Assembly (NCBI GenBank): GCA_026545765.1
Contig: CM048842.1
Location: 27,194,667 to 27,258,666, forward strand
Length of the DNA: 64,000 nucleotides
Direction of reading: 5' to 3'
Source of the DNA: Plantago major
Taxonomy: Eukaryota; Streptophyta; Magnoliopsida; Lamiales; Plantaginaceae
Under the pieces are notes generated by a model that was not told the origin of the DNA, ran no database searches, and was given only the letters and a program-made list of their open reading frames with translations. This document shows positions 28,485 through 40,832 of the stretch, piece after piece. Each line of letters opens with the position of its first letter. Within the stretch, counting starts at the first letter, position 1. Position numbers and translations under genes: made by a program.

Positions 28485-31400
28485 TCAGTCTGCAAATTTC
28501 CTATCTCCAAACCTTTTGATATCATCAGAATAGTCATAGAGGAGAGTTCTGACAAGCATCTCTGTGTCTCTGGCAAATCCACAGACCTCTTTGTAGGTTT
28601 TGGTAGGATTTTTCTTGGCAAAATGCTTGACCCATAGGTACTTTCCCCACTTCCAGACATGCTCTATTCTGATATCTGAAAGCTTGAAGTATTCGTAGAT
28701 AATCTTCAGATATCTGATGTCACCCTTGTATTGATCTTCTATCAGATAGAACGACTCATAGGGTTCCACAGCGAGTCTTGGTCTTGTGCCTGTTCCTGTG
28801 ATATTCAGAATTTTGTGCACATCATCTGGCTTTCCATATGGACATTCATCAGAGAGGTCCTTTCTCATGGCTTCAGTTCTCTTGACAACTTCAAAATCCA
28901 ACCATGCTTTGATGTTATTGGTGTTGATCAAGGTAGGTTTATCCTTTCTCCATGCCAAAAGTTGTTTATGGATTGGTTCTGGAAATCTTGAATTTACCAA
29001 TAGATGCTTATGTTCCAGAATCCAATAGCCATTTTTCTGATTGATGCACCTGTAGACAGAGAAATCATTGTTATACTTCACATACTCTATTTTGGCTTCT
29101 TCTGGCCTGAGTGGAAGTTGACTTTGTCTTTGCTCAGCTCTCAGTCTGTTCCTTCTCTGTCTTGAATTCTCTTTGGGGTTGTTGCTTGAAGAACCACCAC
29201 CCTCGATAGACTTGGTATTTCCAGAGGGTGTTTTAGCTGCTAGTGGCTTTGCAGCTATGGGCTCAGTTAGGCTTTCAATTTTCCTTTTTCTGTGAAGAGG
29301 AGCTTCATCTTCATCAGTTTCCTCATCATCATCAAGATTAGATCTTGTGAGAGTTTTACAGCCTTCTTCATTGCCCAGGGACTTGATTTGACCTTCTTCT
29401 TCTTCTTCAGAAGATTCATCAATCCCTTTAACTTGTCTTCTCCTTGGAGCCTTGGTACTCCTTGGAGGTTTCTGTGCCATGGCCCTTGTTATCATTTTGG
29501 TTCCTTCAGTAGGTTTCTGGGAAGCATCTACTATTTGCAAAGCAGCTTGGCTTGAGGAGGGTTCATTGATTCTGAGTGGTGGCTGGGAGGTTTTTCGTCT
29601 TCCTTTCTGAGCCGCACCAGCTCCAGATTTCTTCTTGTTTTCATCTCCTTCTTCCCATTCCCCCTGACTTTGAGGTCCAGATTTGTACTTTCTTTCCCCC
29701 TTAGTCATTGTTGGCTGACTCAGTCTCATAAAGGAATCTGAGAGAGAGTTGAAGTGCCCTTGTAGATAATTATAGGCACTAACCAACTTCTGAAGTTCGA
29801 CTTTGAGCTCCTAATTTTGCTTGATAAGTCCATTGTCCTTATCAGTGAGCTCTGCCAATGGGCCTAGGATGCCATCTGCTTTTCCAGCAGTGTAACTTGC
29901 CTGTTGAAAAGCTTTTTCAGCTAAAGACGCATCATCGTCCCTTATCATTCGCAGATCTTTCTGAGCAATGACTATGCTAGTTGTTCTCTGAGTGATGAGC
30001 TCAGTGAACTTTCTCATTTCAGAGGGGACTGAGGCAATTACGTCCTTGTTCTGTGAAGACATCTCCTTTTTAAGTTGTGTCAGTACTTGACACCTGTTCA
30101 TGTATTCATGGGAGTGGACGTTTGGCAGTTTGTTGAATATTGTAGGAGCAATCAGCTTCCTTTTGAAGTGAGAAACCGCTAAATGTTCATTGCGGTGTTC
30201 TGCCAAAGTCTTGTCTTCTTCATCATCTGAGTAATCAGCCCAGTGATCTTCATCCTCTTAGACATTTTCATCGATTGTATCGAGTCCAGCAACCATCTCA
30301 GAGATTGGTTTCTTTCCTTTCTGGGAGGAGGATGGTACTTCTTTTGAAGATGATGCAGCCTTAGCATCATGCTTGACTTCAGATACTTCTTCAGTATCGA
30401 GATCTTTGGTGATATCACGCACAGCATCCCGTAGCTCTTTAACCTCAGAGTAAGCAATCATTTCTTCTAAGTATAGATCTTGTAGTTGATCAATCTTATC
30501 TCTGGATTTAGCTATTTGATCTTCCAGTTGAAGATGGAGCTGTTGTTCTTCTTCCAACAATTGTTATGCGAGTTGGCGGTCTGGTTTGAGTGTTTAGTAT
30601 TTTCTGATTTGTTTCTTCAGAAAGCTCAACTACTTTTTCAGTAGTAACTGCGTGTTGGTTAGAAGATGGATGAGTAGATTTCTAAGGTGATGAAGACGGA
30701 GATTTCTGTGAAGTCTTCTCAGTTTGCTTTTCGGTGAGGCATTGTTTCTCTGTGAAATTCCTCGGTCCACAGTGCAGGTCATCATCATCATCCTTTTTGT
30801 CATTATCATCCTTTTGGTGATGGTCAGTGGGAGGTTCATCAAAGTAATTTTCATTCATTTCTTCCTCCTCATCATCTTCAGATACAAGATTGATCACTTC
30901 CGGGATAGTGATCTTCTGCCCATTAACTTCTTCTTGTTCAGAAGGTATAAACTGCAGATGCAGGGTAGGGCGGCTTGAATGCCATCTGTAATCTTTGTCG
31001 ACCATCCGCCTGCTCAAAGGCTCAGTGATTGTGCGCCACTTCTCGAAAAGTCCCATACGTAGTAAAGTCATGCGTGTATTGTTATGTAGGGAACATTGCT
31101 TGGACATATGTTTCCAGGTCAAGAGCTCGTGCTCGTCTGATTGGTTGATCTGTGATTCTCAATATTTCAGAGAGATCAGAGCACCTTAACTTCTGCCATT
31201 TCTTGAAGCATTGAATATCCTTTGGAAAGGTGTGAGCTTTGAAGAAGTGAAGTAGGTCCCTTGTTTCTTTAATGGGAACCTGCTTTGCATCTGTTTGAGC
31301 CTGAAAGAAAGAGCTTTGAATGAGTTTCAAAACTTTGGTAGATATCTGAGTAGTAGTGTAGTTTAGTTTCTGAGTTACCTGAGTAAGTACTTCAGGCTCA

Positions 31401-34073
31401 AAGACTTGTTCTACTGAGACAATTGGTGTCTCAGATATCTTGTTGTGAGGTGGAGACTTTGAAGTCTGGTTCTCAGCAACCTTTCTTTCTCGAACTTGAG
31501 AGGAATACAATACTTAGGAAATAGTTTGAAAGAATCTATGCATAAATATACTTTTAAGGAATTCTGATTTGAGCTACTTACTTCCTCAAAAGGAAGCTCA
31601 GATTCATTTATCTCAGAAACTTGTGCAGTTTCTGGTGTTCTTTCGAGTGATGTTGCCTTGGGGGCTTCATCAATTTCCATTGATGAAGGGGATGTCGCAA
31701 CTTTATCCCCTTGCATTTCTACTTCTGAAATAGCCTGTAAGTAGAAAGTATTGAATATTAGAAGAGATAAAAGATAACCCAAGATGAAGAATACTTGTCA
31801 CTTGATTGTCATATACCTTCATGTTAGAAGGCTCAGTGATGTGTTCTTCAGAAACCTTGTTGGTCTCTGGGTTTGTCTCTGGCATTTCTGCCTTATCTTC
31901 TTCCATCTCAGTTGGAGCCTGTTAGAAACATTTTTTAACATGAATGAGCACATTAACATTTTTACTGAAAAATTAGTTCTCTTTAAGAATCATTTACCTG
32001 TGCTCGATTTCTCAAGAGTTGAGGTTGAAGGACCTCTTTTTCAGTATCTGAGGCAAGCTTCTCAGCTTCCTCTTGTTTCTGCGTTTCTAACTCAGCCTGT
32101 AACAAAGAAATTCTTATGAGGAAACAAGATTTATAAGTATAAAATTTTTCACAAGGTAAGAGTTAAACCAATCATTTACCTGAGCAGTTTCAGGCTGATT
32201 GGTCTCTGGAACTTGTGACCTTTCTATACATTGCTCGTCTTGTCCCAGTGCAGTTTCTTTGTTTGAAGTTTCTGGTACTTCACACCTTTCCTGAGTATGC
32301 AACTTAGTTGCCTCCCCTGGTTGATCATTCTGAGTAGATGTCTCAGTTTGATCCCTCTCGATGAGTTAGAACTGCTCATTTGCAGGATTTTCTTCAGCAT
32401 ACTGTATTGCTGGTAATTCGAAATGGAGTTCATTTACCATTTCATCAACCACTTGTGGCTGTTGTGGTTGTTGTGTTTGTGGTTGTTGTGGTTGTCGGGA
32501 AGCAGAAGATTGATCAGTAGAATGTTCTTCCAGATTTTTAGATGTGGCATTTCCATCAAGATTCGCCAAAGACTAAAATACCACTCATCAGGGCTTTTTG
32601 AAGTTGTGCAAGAGAGACATTCCCTGATGATGTGTTTGCACCAACAACCTTTGCTATAGTTTCAGCAACCTGTGGTGTAAATTCTTCTTCAGATACCTTA
32701 TCACCAGTTACTTTTTCAGTAACCTTAGCCCTCTTTGTTCTTTCTAGGACTTGAGAGATGACTAGTTCATCATCTTCATCGTCAGAGCTCTCATCAGCAT
32801 TGGGAACTGATTGGTCCATTATTCCTGCGGTTTCTGCAGATGGGGCTTGGTGCTTTTCACCACTTTTGGCAGCATTTATGAGTTCATCAGCAAGGCTTTC
32901 TGCATTAGTCGCAACATTTCTGAAAGCACTTTCTCTTGCTGAGTCTACTTGTTCAGTAGTTGATAACTCTTTTGCAGCATTGATGAGTTCATCTGCCATT
33001 ATCAGTTCATCGGCAATGCCTGCAGATATCTGAGAATTGACAACCTCTTTAGGTGTGTCTTCTGATTTGCCAGCAGACTTCTTGGTCGCAACCTTTTCTT
33101 CAGATATCTTTTCAGATTTTCGCTTCTTAGGACCTTTCTGAGACCCAGTAACCTTTTTCATCAGATTTGTATACTCATATTTGTAGAGTAGGTTACTGTT
33201 GGCTATTTCAAATTCTCTGAGCTCAATGCCAAGCTTTTCCAGCAAGTAGCATATCTTCAGACCATAACCTACTGTGGCCTTTGGCTCAGCTAGTCCTTTG
33301 ACAATTTTAGGCTCGAAGCCTTGAATCTTCTTCACGAATTTCATGAAGGCGTACTTTCCCCAGTTAAAAGGGTTTTCCAGCCTTTTGTCTTGTTGATTCA
33401 GCAAGAACATCATGATCCATCGTTCTTGGCTTATCTGGTCAGCACCTCCTTGTAGACCATCAAAGCATCTGTGAAGAATGCAAGCCAGTACATCCCAGTG
33501 AACCAACAGATGTCTGGTTCGGATGTCAGCAAGCTTGAACTCAGTTGGTGTATCTGAGTTTTCAAGATCACACACGTCACTGTAAAGTTCTTTAACACCT
33601 TCAAGGAGTTCCTCATCCTTGGTGTTTATTTCAAAATCCTTTCCAAGATTTTGAACCTCAAACAACTTACCGAAAGTTGTTAAGTCCAGAAGGATTTCCT
33701 TTCCTTAGACTGAGGTTTTGATAGACACTATTTCAGTGCCTTCAGAAACACAGGAAATAATCCTGGAGTTGTTGTAAAATTCCAACACATCGAGTGATGA
33801 TATTCCACTTGGGCGAGCAGATAGAAAACCCTTGATTTGTGCCTTTTCAAGCATGTCAAGAATCAATTTTCTGTCAGTTTGGTTTTCTATTGCAGCAGAG
33901 AGGTATTCCTTAACCATGGCACCACCCCAAATCATTCTGTGACTTGAAGTCCAATGGTCAGGATTAAAAACTCCTACCAGTCGATTGTTTACAATAACCA
34001 ACTCTGGTGCTTGCTTTTCAGCAGTACCAGTGGAGGATTGGGATTTCTGTGTTGAAGTGTTCTTGGAGGCCAT
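28485..34073 (-). pseudogene. Accessory gene of copia C (six inferred exons, about 5.2 kb of exon)
   Basis: Starts at ATG 34073, 6 bases after a TATATAAAG box, and ends at TGA 28485-28487. Inferred exons: 34073-32180, 32096-31998, 31918-31817, 31734-31582, 31495-31379 and 31300-28485; exons 2-5 are 99, 102, 153 and 117 nt, all phase 0. The product would be about 1,700 residues: a folded N-terminal domain, Gln/Pro and acidic low-complexity stretches, two copies of 'DELINAAK', a coiled coil ('EEEQQLHLQLEDQIAKSRD'), a basic region rich in Arg/Lys, and a folded C-terminal domain ('NGYWILEHKHLL', 'AWLDFEVVKRTEAMRKDL', 'ESFYLIEDQYKGDIRYLKI'). Lesions: TAA 33705 (CAA in B2), a frameshift near 32560, a stop near 32368, a frameshift near 31085, stops near 30558, 30257 and 29811, and intron 4's AG now AA. 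I do not recognise the family. Confidence 0.72.
31301..32179 (-). other. Five inferred introns of the copia C accessory gene
   Basis: Minus-strand introns: 32179-32097 (83 bp), 31997-31919 (79 bp), 31816-31735 (82 bp), 31581-31496 (86 bp) and 31378-31301 (78 bp). Four have GT...AG. The fourth has GTAAGT at its donor but AA at the acceptor where B2 has AG. Next-exon starts are GCT in four of five cases, and the donor side is usually AG/GTA. Confidence 0.75.
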
Positions 34074-34877
34074 CTCTTTATATAGTGTAGGGATTTGAAA
34101 TTGGTGTTTGAAAGAGACTTGATTCAGTGATTCTTTTCAGAAAAACTTAATCTTGATTTGCAGAGATTGTAGAGGGTTTGCAGAGAATCAAGAGAAGGAT
34201 TTGCTATTTTTGTGCAAGATGAATTTTCGGATTAGGCAAAAGTGATTTCATTTGCCAAAATCCTATATATATAGCAGTTGAATCCCAACAGACAAATACA
34301 TACAAATTGATTTTGTGTGTACGTATCTGTGATTTGCAAACAGGCGTGAGCAAAAGCTAGTTCGGCATTAAATTTCAACAGTCCACTATTTACTGTGAAT
34401 TAATTTCCACCGTACAGATCAATCGCTTAATTTCATCGAGGGTCACCATTGCTTCTTCAGCAATGATCACAATCAACAAGTGTAATTGTGCCCATTTAAT
34501 GAATTTTGGCGACTTGCTATCTGAATCACAATTCTGTATGACCAAGGACACTGTTCGCATCTGAATCTGTCTTATACTTAGGATTTTTCCAAGTTTTTCA
34601 TCAAGATAGAAATAATGCGAGTTTCAAGAGAGTAGTTGACTGCAGATAGTTATACTATTCTCTTTTGTGTTCCCCGTTTATAGAGTGATTCAGATATCTG
34701 AGTTCCCGTCTCAGAGATCTTAAGCTATCTTTTTGCTCTTTAGCCTTTTTGACTTCTGGATACCCGTTCCAATTTTCTCTTTTCTCTTATCTGGATACCT
34801 GTTCCAGATACCTCTTCTCCGGTTGCCCATTCCAGATACCTCTTCTCTGGATGCCCGTTCCAGATATCTGAACTTTT
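34074..34877 (-). other. Copia C pol-to-accessory intergenic region
   Basis: Contains four tandem units of about 28 bp (34775-34870; minus-strand core GGTATCTGGAAYGGGCA), the internal polypurine tract (34656-34680), the CATTGCTGAAGAAGCAATG dyad (about 34448-34466) and the TATA element. No coding potential. Confidence 0.75.
34255..34275 (-). promoter_or_regulatory. Putative internal TATA promoter of the accessory gene (copia C)
   Basis: Minus-strand CTGCTATATATATAGGATTT followed by TGGCAAATG, about 195 bp upstream of ATG 34073. Same element as in B2 and copia B. Confidence 0.55.
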
Positions 34878-37800
34878 TCAGTTCATTGGTAGTTCCATTA
34901 GTCCAAGACTATGTCTTAAGGCTAAGAATCTACTTTCTTGTAGTGGCTTAGTGAAGATATCTGCAAGTTGGTCTTCAGTGCCAATCTTGAGTATCTCTAT
35001 ATTGCCCTTTTCAACATGGTCTCTGATGAAGTGATGTCTAACATCAATGTGCTTTGTTCTTGCATGAAATTTAGGATTCTGTGTAATCGCAATAGAACTT
35101 GTGTTGTCACAGAAAATGGGAATTTTCTTCTCATCGAGTCCATAGTCTTTAAGTTGTTGTTGTATCCACAGAATTTGTGTTGCACAACAACCAGCAGAAA
35201 TATATTCAGCCTCTGTGGTAGAAGTTGAAATTGAGTTTTGCTTCTTGCTAAATCATGAGATAAGTCTAGTACCCAGAAACTGGCAAGTTCCTGAGGTGCT
35301 TTTCCTATCAAGTAGTGATCCAGCATAATCAGCGTCTGAGTACCCAGCTAAACTCAATCCCCTTTCTTTAGGATACCACAATCCTACATCTACTGTACCC
35401 TTTACATACCTTAATATTTTCATAGCAATGTTGTAGTGTGTTTGCATTGGATTTGTCTGAAATCTAGCACATACTCCAACAGCATATTGAATATCAGGTC
35501 TACTTGCAGTGAGGTAAAGTAGTGAACCTATCAATTTCCTATACTTATGTTCTTCAACACTTTTATCTGATTCAGTATAGGTCATTTTGGTTCCAATGCT
35601 CATAGGTATCTTAGTATTCTTTTCAGAAGGCTTAAGATTGAATTTTGTGAGCATATCTTTGGCATACTTTGTTTGACTAATGAATATTCCATCATTGAGT
35701 TGCTTGACTTGCAATCCTAGGAAATAATTCAATTCTCCCATCATGCTCATCTCAAACTTGTTTTTCATGAGATTTGCAAAGTCATCACAAAGTTGCTTGT
35801 CCTTAGATCCAAATATAATGTCATCAACATATACTTGAACTAAGAGTAGTTTCCCGTCATGATTTAAGGTAAATAAAGTTTTATCAACTTCACCTTTCTT
35901 GAAACCACTTTCCAGAAGGTACTTGGCCAAAGTGTCATACCATGCTCTTGGAGCCTGTTTCAGTCCATACAGAGCTTTCTGTAGTTTATAGACCATTCTA
36001 CTTTCTGAGGAAACTTCAAAGCCAGGTGGTTGCTCAACATAAACTTCTTCTGCAAGTTCACCGTTTAAGAATGCGCTTTTGACATCCATCTGATAAACTT
36101 TGAAATCTTTATGAGCTGCAAAGGCTAGAAAGAGTCTTATTGCATCCAATCTGGCAACTGGTGCATATGACTCGTCAAAATCTAAGCCTTCAGTCTGAGT
36201 AAATCCCTTGGCAACCAATCTTGCTTTGTTTCTGGTTATTTCACCAGATTCATTCATCTTGTTTCTGAAAACCCATTTAGTTCCAATCACAGATATTCAT
36301 TCTATAAGTGGAACTAGTTTCTAGACATTGTTTCTCTCAAATTGATCCAACTCTTCTTGCATTGCAGAGATCCAGTCTTGGTCTCCTAATGCTTCTTCTA
36401 TATTTTTAGGTTCAATATTCGAGATGAAACTTCCAAAGAGAGAGTTAGCAGTTTCAGCTATTGCTCTCCTATTCCTAACACCCTGATTAATAGGTCCAAT
36501 TATATCCTTTGTAGGATGATCTTTGATCCATCTCATCATAGGTTTAGTGCTAGTAGGATCAATATCCAAGTGATCTGAATGTGAATCACTAAGATTTTGA
36601 TTTGATACTTTTTCAGTATCTGAGATATCTGACATATGGGAAATGTCATGGATATCTGACACTTTTTTAGTGTTAGAGATATCTGGAACATGCATTTCAG
36701 CATTCTTATTTTCAGATACCTCTTCATGATGAAGGTTCTCAGTAACCTGTTCCATTTCTGGAAAACTCATAGGAAATTCCTCATCATGTTTGTGAGTCAT
36801 CTTGTTGTTACTAGGCTTTTCAAGCTTTTCTACGTCAGAGTCATCCTCATTTTCCATAATGATGTTTCTCCTTTCTGAGGATTCTTCTTCAGAATCCCTC
36901 AACATTAGTTCTTTAAACCTTTCTGAGAGTTCATCAATAGGAGGTGTTTTCTTACTTCCTTCATAGAATACAACATGAACTGATTCTTCAATTTTCTTTG
37001 TTCTTTTGTTGTAAACTCTGTAGGCTTTGCTGTTTGTGGAATAGCCAAGAAAAACACCTTCATCTGCCTTTGGTTGAAATGTTCTCAAATAGTCTTTCCC
37101 ATTGTTTAGAACAAAACATCTACAACCAAATACTCTCAGATGTTTGATATTAGGGGGTCTACCAACCAAGATTTCATAGGGGGTCTTGTCATGGTGTTTG
37201 TTTATCAAACATTTGTTCTGAGTGTAGCAAGCTGTGTTTACAGCTTCAACCCAATAAATTTCACTTATTTCAAAGGTCATTAGCATTGTCCTTGCAGCTT
37301 CTTTAAGGGTTCTGTTTTTCCTTTCTGCAGCACCATTTTGTTGAGGTGTTCTTACAGAGGAAAGTTGGTGTTGTATACCTTTGCAGGTACAAAACTCCTT
37401 TATGTACTGGTTGACAAACTCAGTACCATGGTCTATTCTGATTGCAGATACCTTGTCATTTTTCATGACTTCAAGCTTTTTCAGCAAGTTTGGTATCTCC
37501 ACCCTGGCATCAGATTTGTGTTTCAGAAAGACAACCCAAGTGAATCTTGAGAAGTCATCTACAACAACCAGACCATACTTCTTTCCTGCATAACTAGTTA
37601 CAGATGATTCAAAAAGATCCATGTGTAAAAGTTGCAGTTGTTAAACACTAGAGTGTCTGATTTTGGACTTGAAAGAGATTTTAGATTGTTTCCCCATCTG
37701 ACAGGCAGAACAGATACCATCCTTTCTGAAAGATGTTCTGGGAAGGCCAACCACTAACTCTTTCTTGGCAAGTTTATTCAGAGTTTTGAAGTTCAAGTGA

Positions 37801-37949
37801 CTCATTCTTTTGTGCCATAACCAGTGCTCTTTTGTGTGACCAGATTGACTCACCATGAGACATTCTTCAGTTGTGGCAGATGCCCAATCGGCAACATAAA
37901 GACTGCCTTTTCGCCGACCAACTAAGGTATCGCTTTGACTCATTGTCAA
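34878..37949 (-). CDS. pol: Copia C integrase, reverse transcriptase and RNase H
   Basis: One frame on the minus strand from 37949 to 34878 interrupted only by stops near 37641, 36321, 36297 and 35253. Order: GAG-pre-integrase with HHCC ('HKRMSHLNF', [11 protein letters not shown]), integrase core with catalytic Asp in 'MDLFESS', Asp 62 residues on in 'IRIDHGTEF' and Glu in 'NGAAERKNR' (DD35E), then reverse transcriptase from '[16 protein letters not shown]' with '[13 protein letters not shown]' and YVDD at residues 154-157 of the 36290-35253 segment, then RNase H from '[19 protein letters not shown]'. The stop at 35253 replaces Trp (TGG to TGA), after which RNase H runs on to '[14 protein letters not shown]'. 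This is the best preserved pol of the B family here. Confidence 0.92.
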
Positions 37950-38471
37950 TTAGTTTGCGATTTAGCTTTGAATTCTATAGTAAAACCCTTGTCTGCAAAC
38001 TGGCTCATGCTAAATAGATTATATTTTAAATCCTTAACATGTAATACGTCAGTGATTGTTAAAGTCCCCAATTTGACGTTGCAAATCCCAGAGAGGATTT
38101 AATTCTCCTCCAAATCGATATCCGGTCCTGTGTTGCAAGCTTTGTAATCAACCAGTTGCTTTGTCTCTGTCATGTGCTTTCGCATCCACTATCAAATAGC
38201 CATTGTGCTTTAGTCCAGAAGCATTACGCACTGAGGAAAGCAGGAGATTAGGTTCTCATATCTTTGATGGAACCGTCAGAATTAAAAGTTCTTCCAGTAG
38301 GAATCCATTTTTGAATGAATTTCTTTGAAATATGCTTTTGTCTGACAGGAACGTAAGGAGGAATTCTATTTGAATGAATGTTATCATTAGTAAGACTTAT
38401 TTTCTTCCTTGGTGTGTTCCTAGGTGCTCCATATGATAATTTCAGATACCTGTCAGTTTACGAGTTTGCTT
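37950..38471 (-). pseudogene. Copia C protease region (frameshifted)
   Basis: FDSGC of the aspartic protease is readable at about 38180-38195, but a one-base deletion compared with copia B (GGATGTGGGAAG) shifts the next codons. Several small indels follow before the GAG-pre-integrase frame. Confidence 0.7.
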
Positions 38472-40715
38472 TCAAAAACTTAGCCTTACTTGCCGATTTC
38501 TTCTAGCCACGGCATTCAGATTTTCAAGGCTTGATTTAACTTCCACTTCGATAATTGCTTTGAGCAATTCTAGCTTTCGACCATCGTTCTTGCTCACCTT
38601 ACTCATGAGCAAGTTGTTTTCCGATGCCTTTGTAGCCAATACCGTTTGAGCACTTGAAGCTATCGAGATCTTTTCTCGTGACTTTGCTAGTCTCTGTTTG
38701 GTCCAATTTCTTTCCAGAAAAAGTGACATGGGAGAATTTGCCAGCTCCTGGAATTTTACCTTTTTGAGAGACATAGCACTGTGGGTGCTTACACTTTTCA
38801 GTGTTGTGTTTCTTTTCAGAGACGTGCCCAACAGTTTTGTTTTTGACTTGTTTTTCCCACAAAGGTTTAGTCATCGCCTTTCCTTTGTCAACAATCTTTG
38901 TCTTCTCACCGATGTTATAGATTGCATGGGAACCGTCTTGCTGAGTACTTACAAATGTTCTTCTCTCCTTACTCTTATTCAGAGTGATAGAACAATCACT
39001 GCTGTGTATTCAAATTTCAAGTCCTTTCTTTTCTGAAGGATCTCTTAAGTAAGATTGTACTTCAGTAAGAGTGTCACTAGCTTTGGCATAAGATTGAAAA
39101 GATAATTCTTTCTTCTTGAGTTCCTTGTTCTCAGAAAGAAGATCTTCATAATTCTTTCGTAATTCAGCCATTGCTTCTTTATGTGACTTTTCAGTCTCAG
39201 ATATCTGAGCTTTGAGAAATGCATTTTCAGCATCCTTTCTCTCACATTCTTTAACTAATTGAGAATTTTCCTTTTCAAGAGAATTATTTTCTTCTTCAAG
39301 GTTTTCGGTTCTAGCTCGGATCATTAGAAATTCTCTTTCATAGATGTCAAGTTCTTTCCTGAGATTTTCTAGATTTTTTATTTCCTCTTCATCACTTTCA
39401 TAAGTATAACAAGAAGTATGTGTTACCTCATCAGCCATAAGACAGTTTTCTATGTTGGAGATGTCTGGACCGTCAACTCCACACATTTCATTCTTCTTGA
39501 GGCCGAAGTCGATTATATCATGAGTAACTCCACATAATTCTGGTGATGGTAAGGTTGAGTCATCTGAATTGTCATCTTCAGAATCTGTCTCAACGTCTAG
39601 AGCATCCACTTGAATTTGGATTTTCTTTCTTTCTTCAGTGAACAAAGCTTTCTGGCTTCTTCTATCTTTCTTGTCACCTGTCCTTAGTTTGTTGAAGGCA
39701 GGACAATCCTTCTTGAAGTGGCTAGGTTTCTGACAATAGAAACAGAGATCGTTTCCAATTTCTGCTTCCTCAGTACATGATGCTTTCTGAGCTGGCTTGT
39801 TCAGCGAGCTTTGCATATTTTTGTACTGGTGATAGTTTGAGCCTAGATGCTTTTTCAGCTTCTCTTTGGCTTTTCTTCTCTCAATTTCTCGACTGACAAA
39901 TTTGCTCATTTGCTTTGCAGCAAGAGCATCCTCAGTCTCCTCCTTGCTTTTCTTCTTTTCAGAAGTTCCTTGAGTTACTAGAGCAACATTCTGCAACTTT
40001 TCAGTTGTTTGTTCTCTCTGAGTTGTCTCATAATCAACCGTAGCAAGATGAGAGAAAAGTTCCACTGGAGTGATATTTGGCATACCTTGGTTAAAATAAA
40101 AGAATTTAGTATGCTCCCAGTTGTGGTTAAGACTTCTGACAATAGTCTTAATCTTCTATGACCGAGTATCATTTGCTTTCCCAAGTCTTTGCCATATCAC
40201 TCATGAGAGTGGTAAACGAAATCAAGTTCTTCGAGTTTCATGGGACCTTGTTTGAAATTTTGAAATTTCAACTTTAGAACTTCAACTTGTTTTCCTTGGT
40301 TTTCTCGATTCGCCAGATTTCTTCAATCGGTTGCGAGCAACTTCGCCGTTTAGCACCCCAGTTTACACTGTATGTGCTCTGGTGTCGATCTCATGATGAT
40401 GTTACGTGCTTGACCATCCAGTCGATTCCTCTTGGCATCTTCCGATGTCCAGAGTTCTCTGGCCTTTGGTTCGTAAATAACTTGACCAGTAGATCTTCCA
40501 CTAGTTGACGCATCTGTTTGTGAAGATCCTTCGCTTTGATCTCTGTCTCTTCCACTCGAAACCTCCATGACTTGCTTAAGTTGTTGAATGACTATTGGGC
40601 CATTCTTTATTACTTCGATCATCTCGTCACTTATGGCTTCAAGGTGGAGCATCATGTTATTTTTCCATTTCTCGTAGTTCTCTGGTTTGAGAACGGGTGC
40701 ATCACTCAGAGACAT
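38472..40715 (-). pseudogene. gag: Copia C gag with intact zinc knuckle (broken frame)
   Basis: Start ATG at 40715, within the conserved 'MSLSDAPVLKPENYEKW'. The capsid-like part is open to about 40350, then frameshifted. From 40083 a 357-residue stretch holds the zinc knuckle CFYCQKPSHFKKDC (about 39755-39714), all four ligands present, then an acidic stretch and a long coiled coil ('ESDEEEIKNLENLRKELDIY', 39420-39050). The basic C-terminal part (38874-38472) is in several frames. Confidence 0.85.
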
Positions 40716-40818
40716 ACCTGCACACTTAACACACAAATTAAATAGTCCTCAAAAGTGGACAAAGTTCCTTCACCTATCTGGGGATCTAGGTTCAGTGCAG
40801 AAGGCTGGTGAACCTCCT

Positions 40819-40830
40819 GCTCTGATACCA
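40819..40830 (-). promoter_or_regulatory. Primer binding site of copia C (initiator tRNA-Met)
   Basis: Minus-strand TGGTATCAGAGC, two bases inside the 5' LTR boundary at 40833. Confidence 0.93.
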
Positions 40831-40832
40831 CT

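Noticed and set aside
28485..34073. Calling the accessory gene a retroviral envelope
   Set aside because: No signal peptide, membrane segment or glycoprotein-like cysteine pattern is visible; only position and a faint N-terminal resemblance to plant env-like/transposon domains support it.
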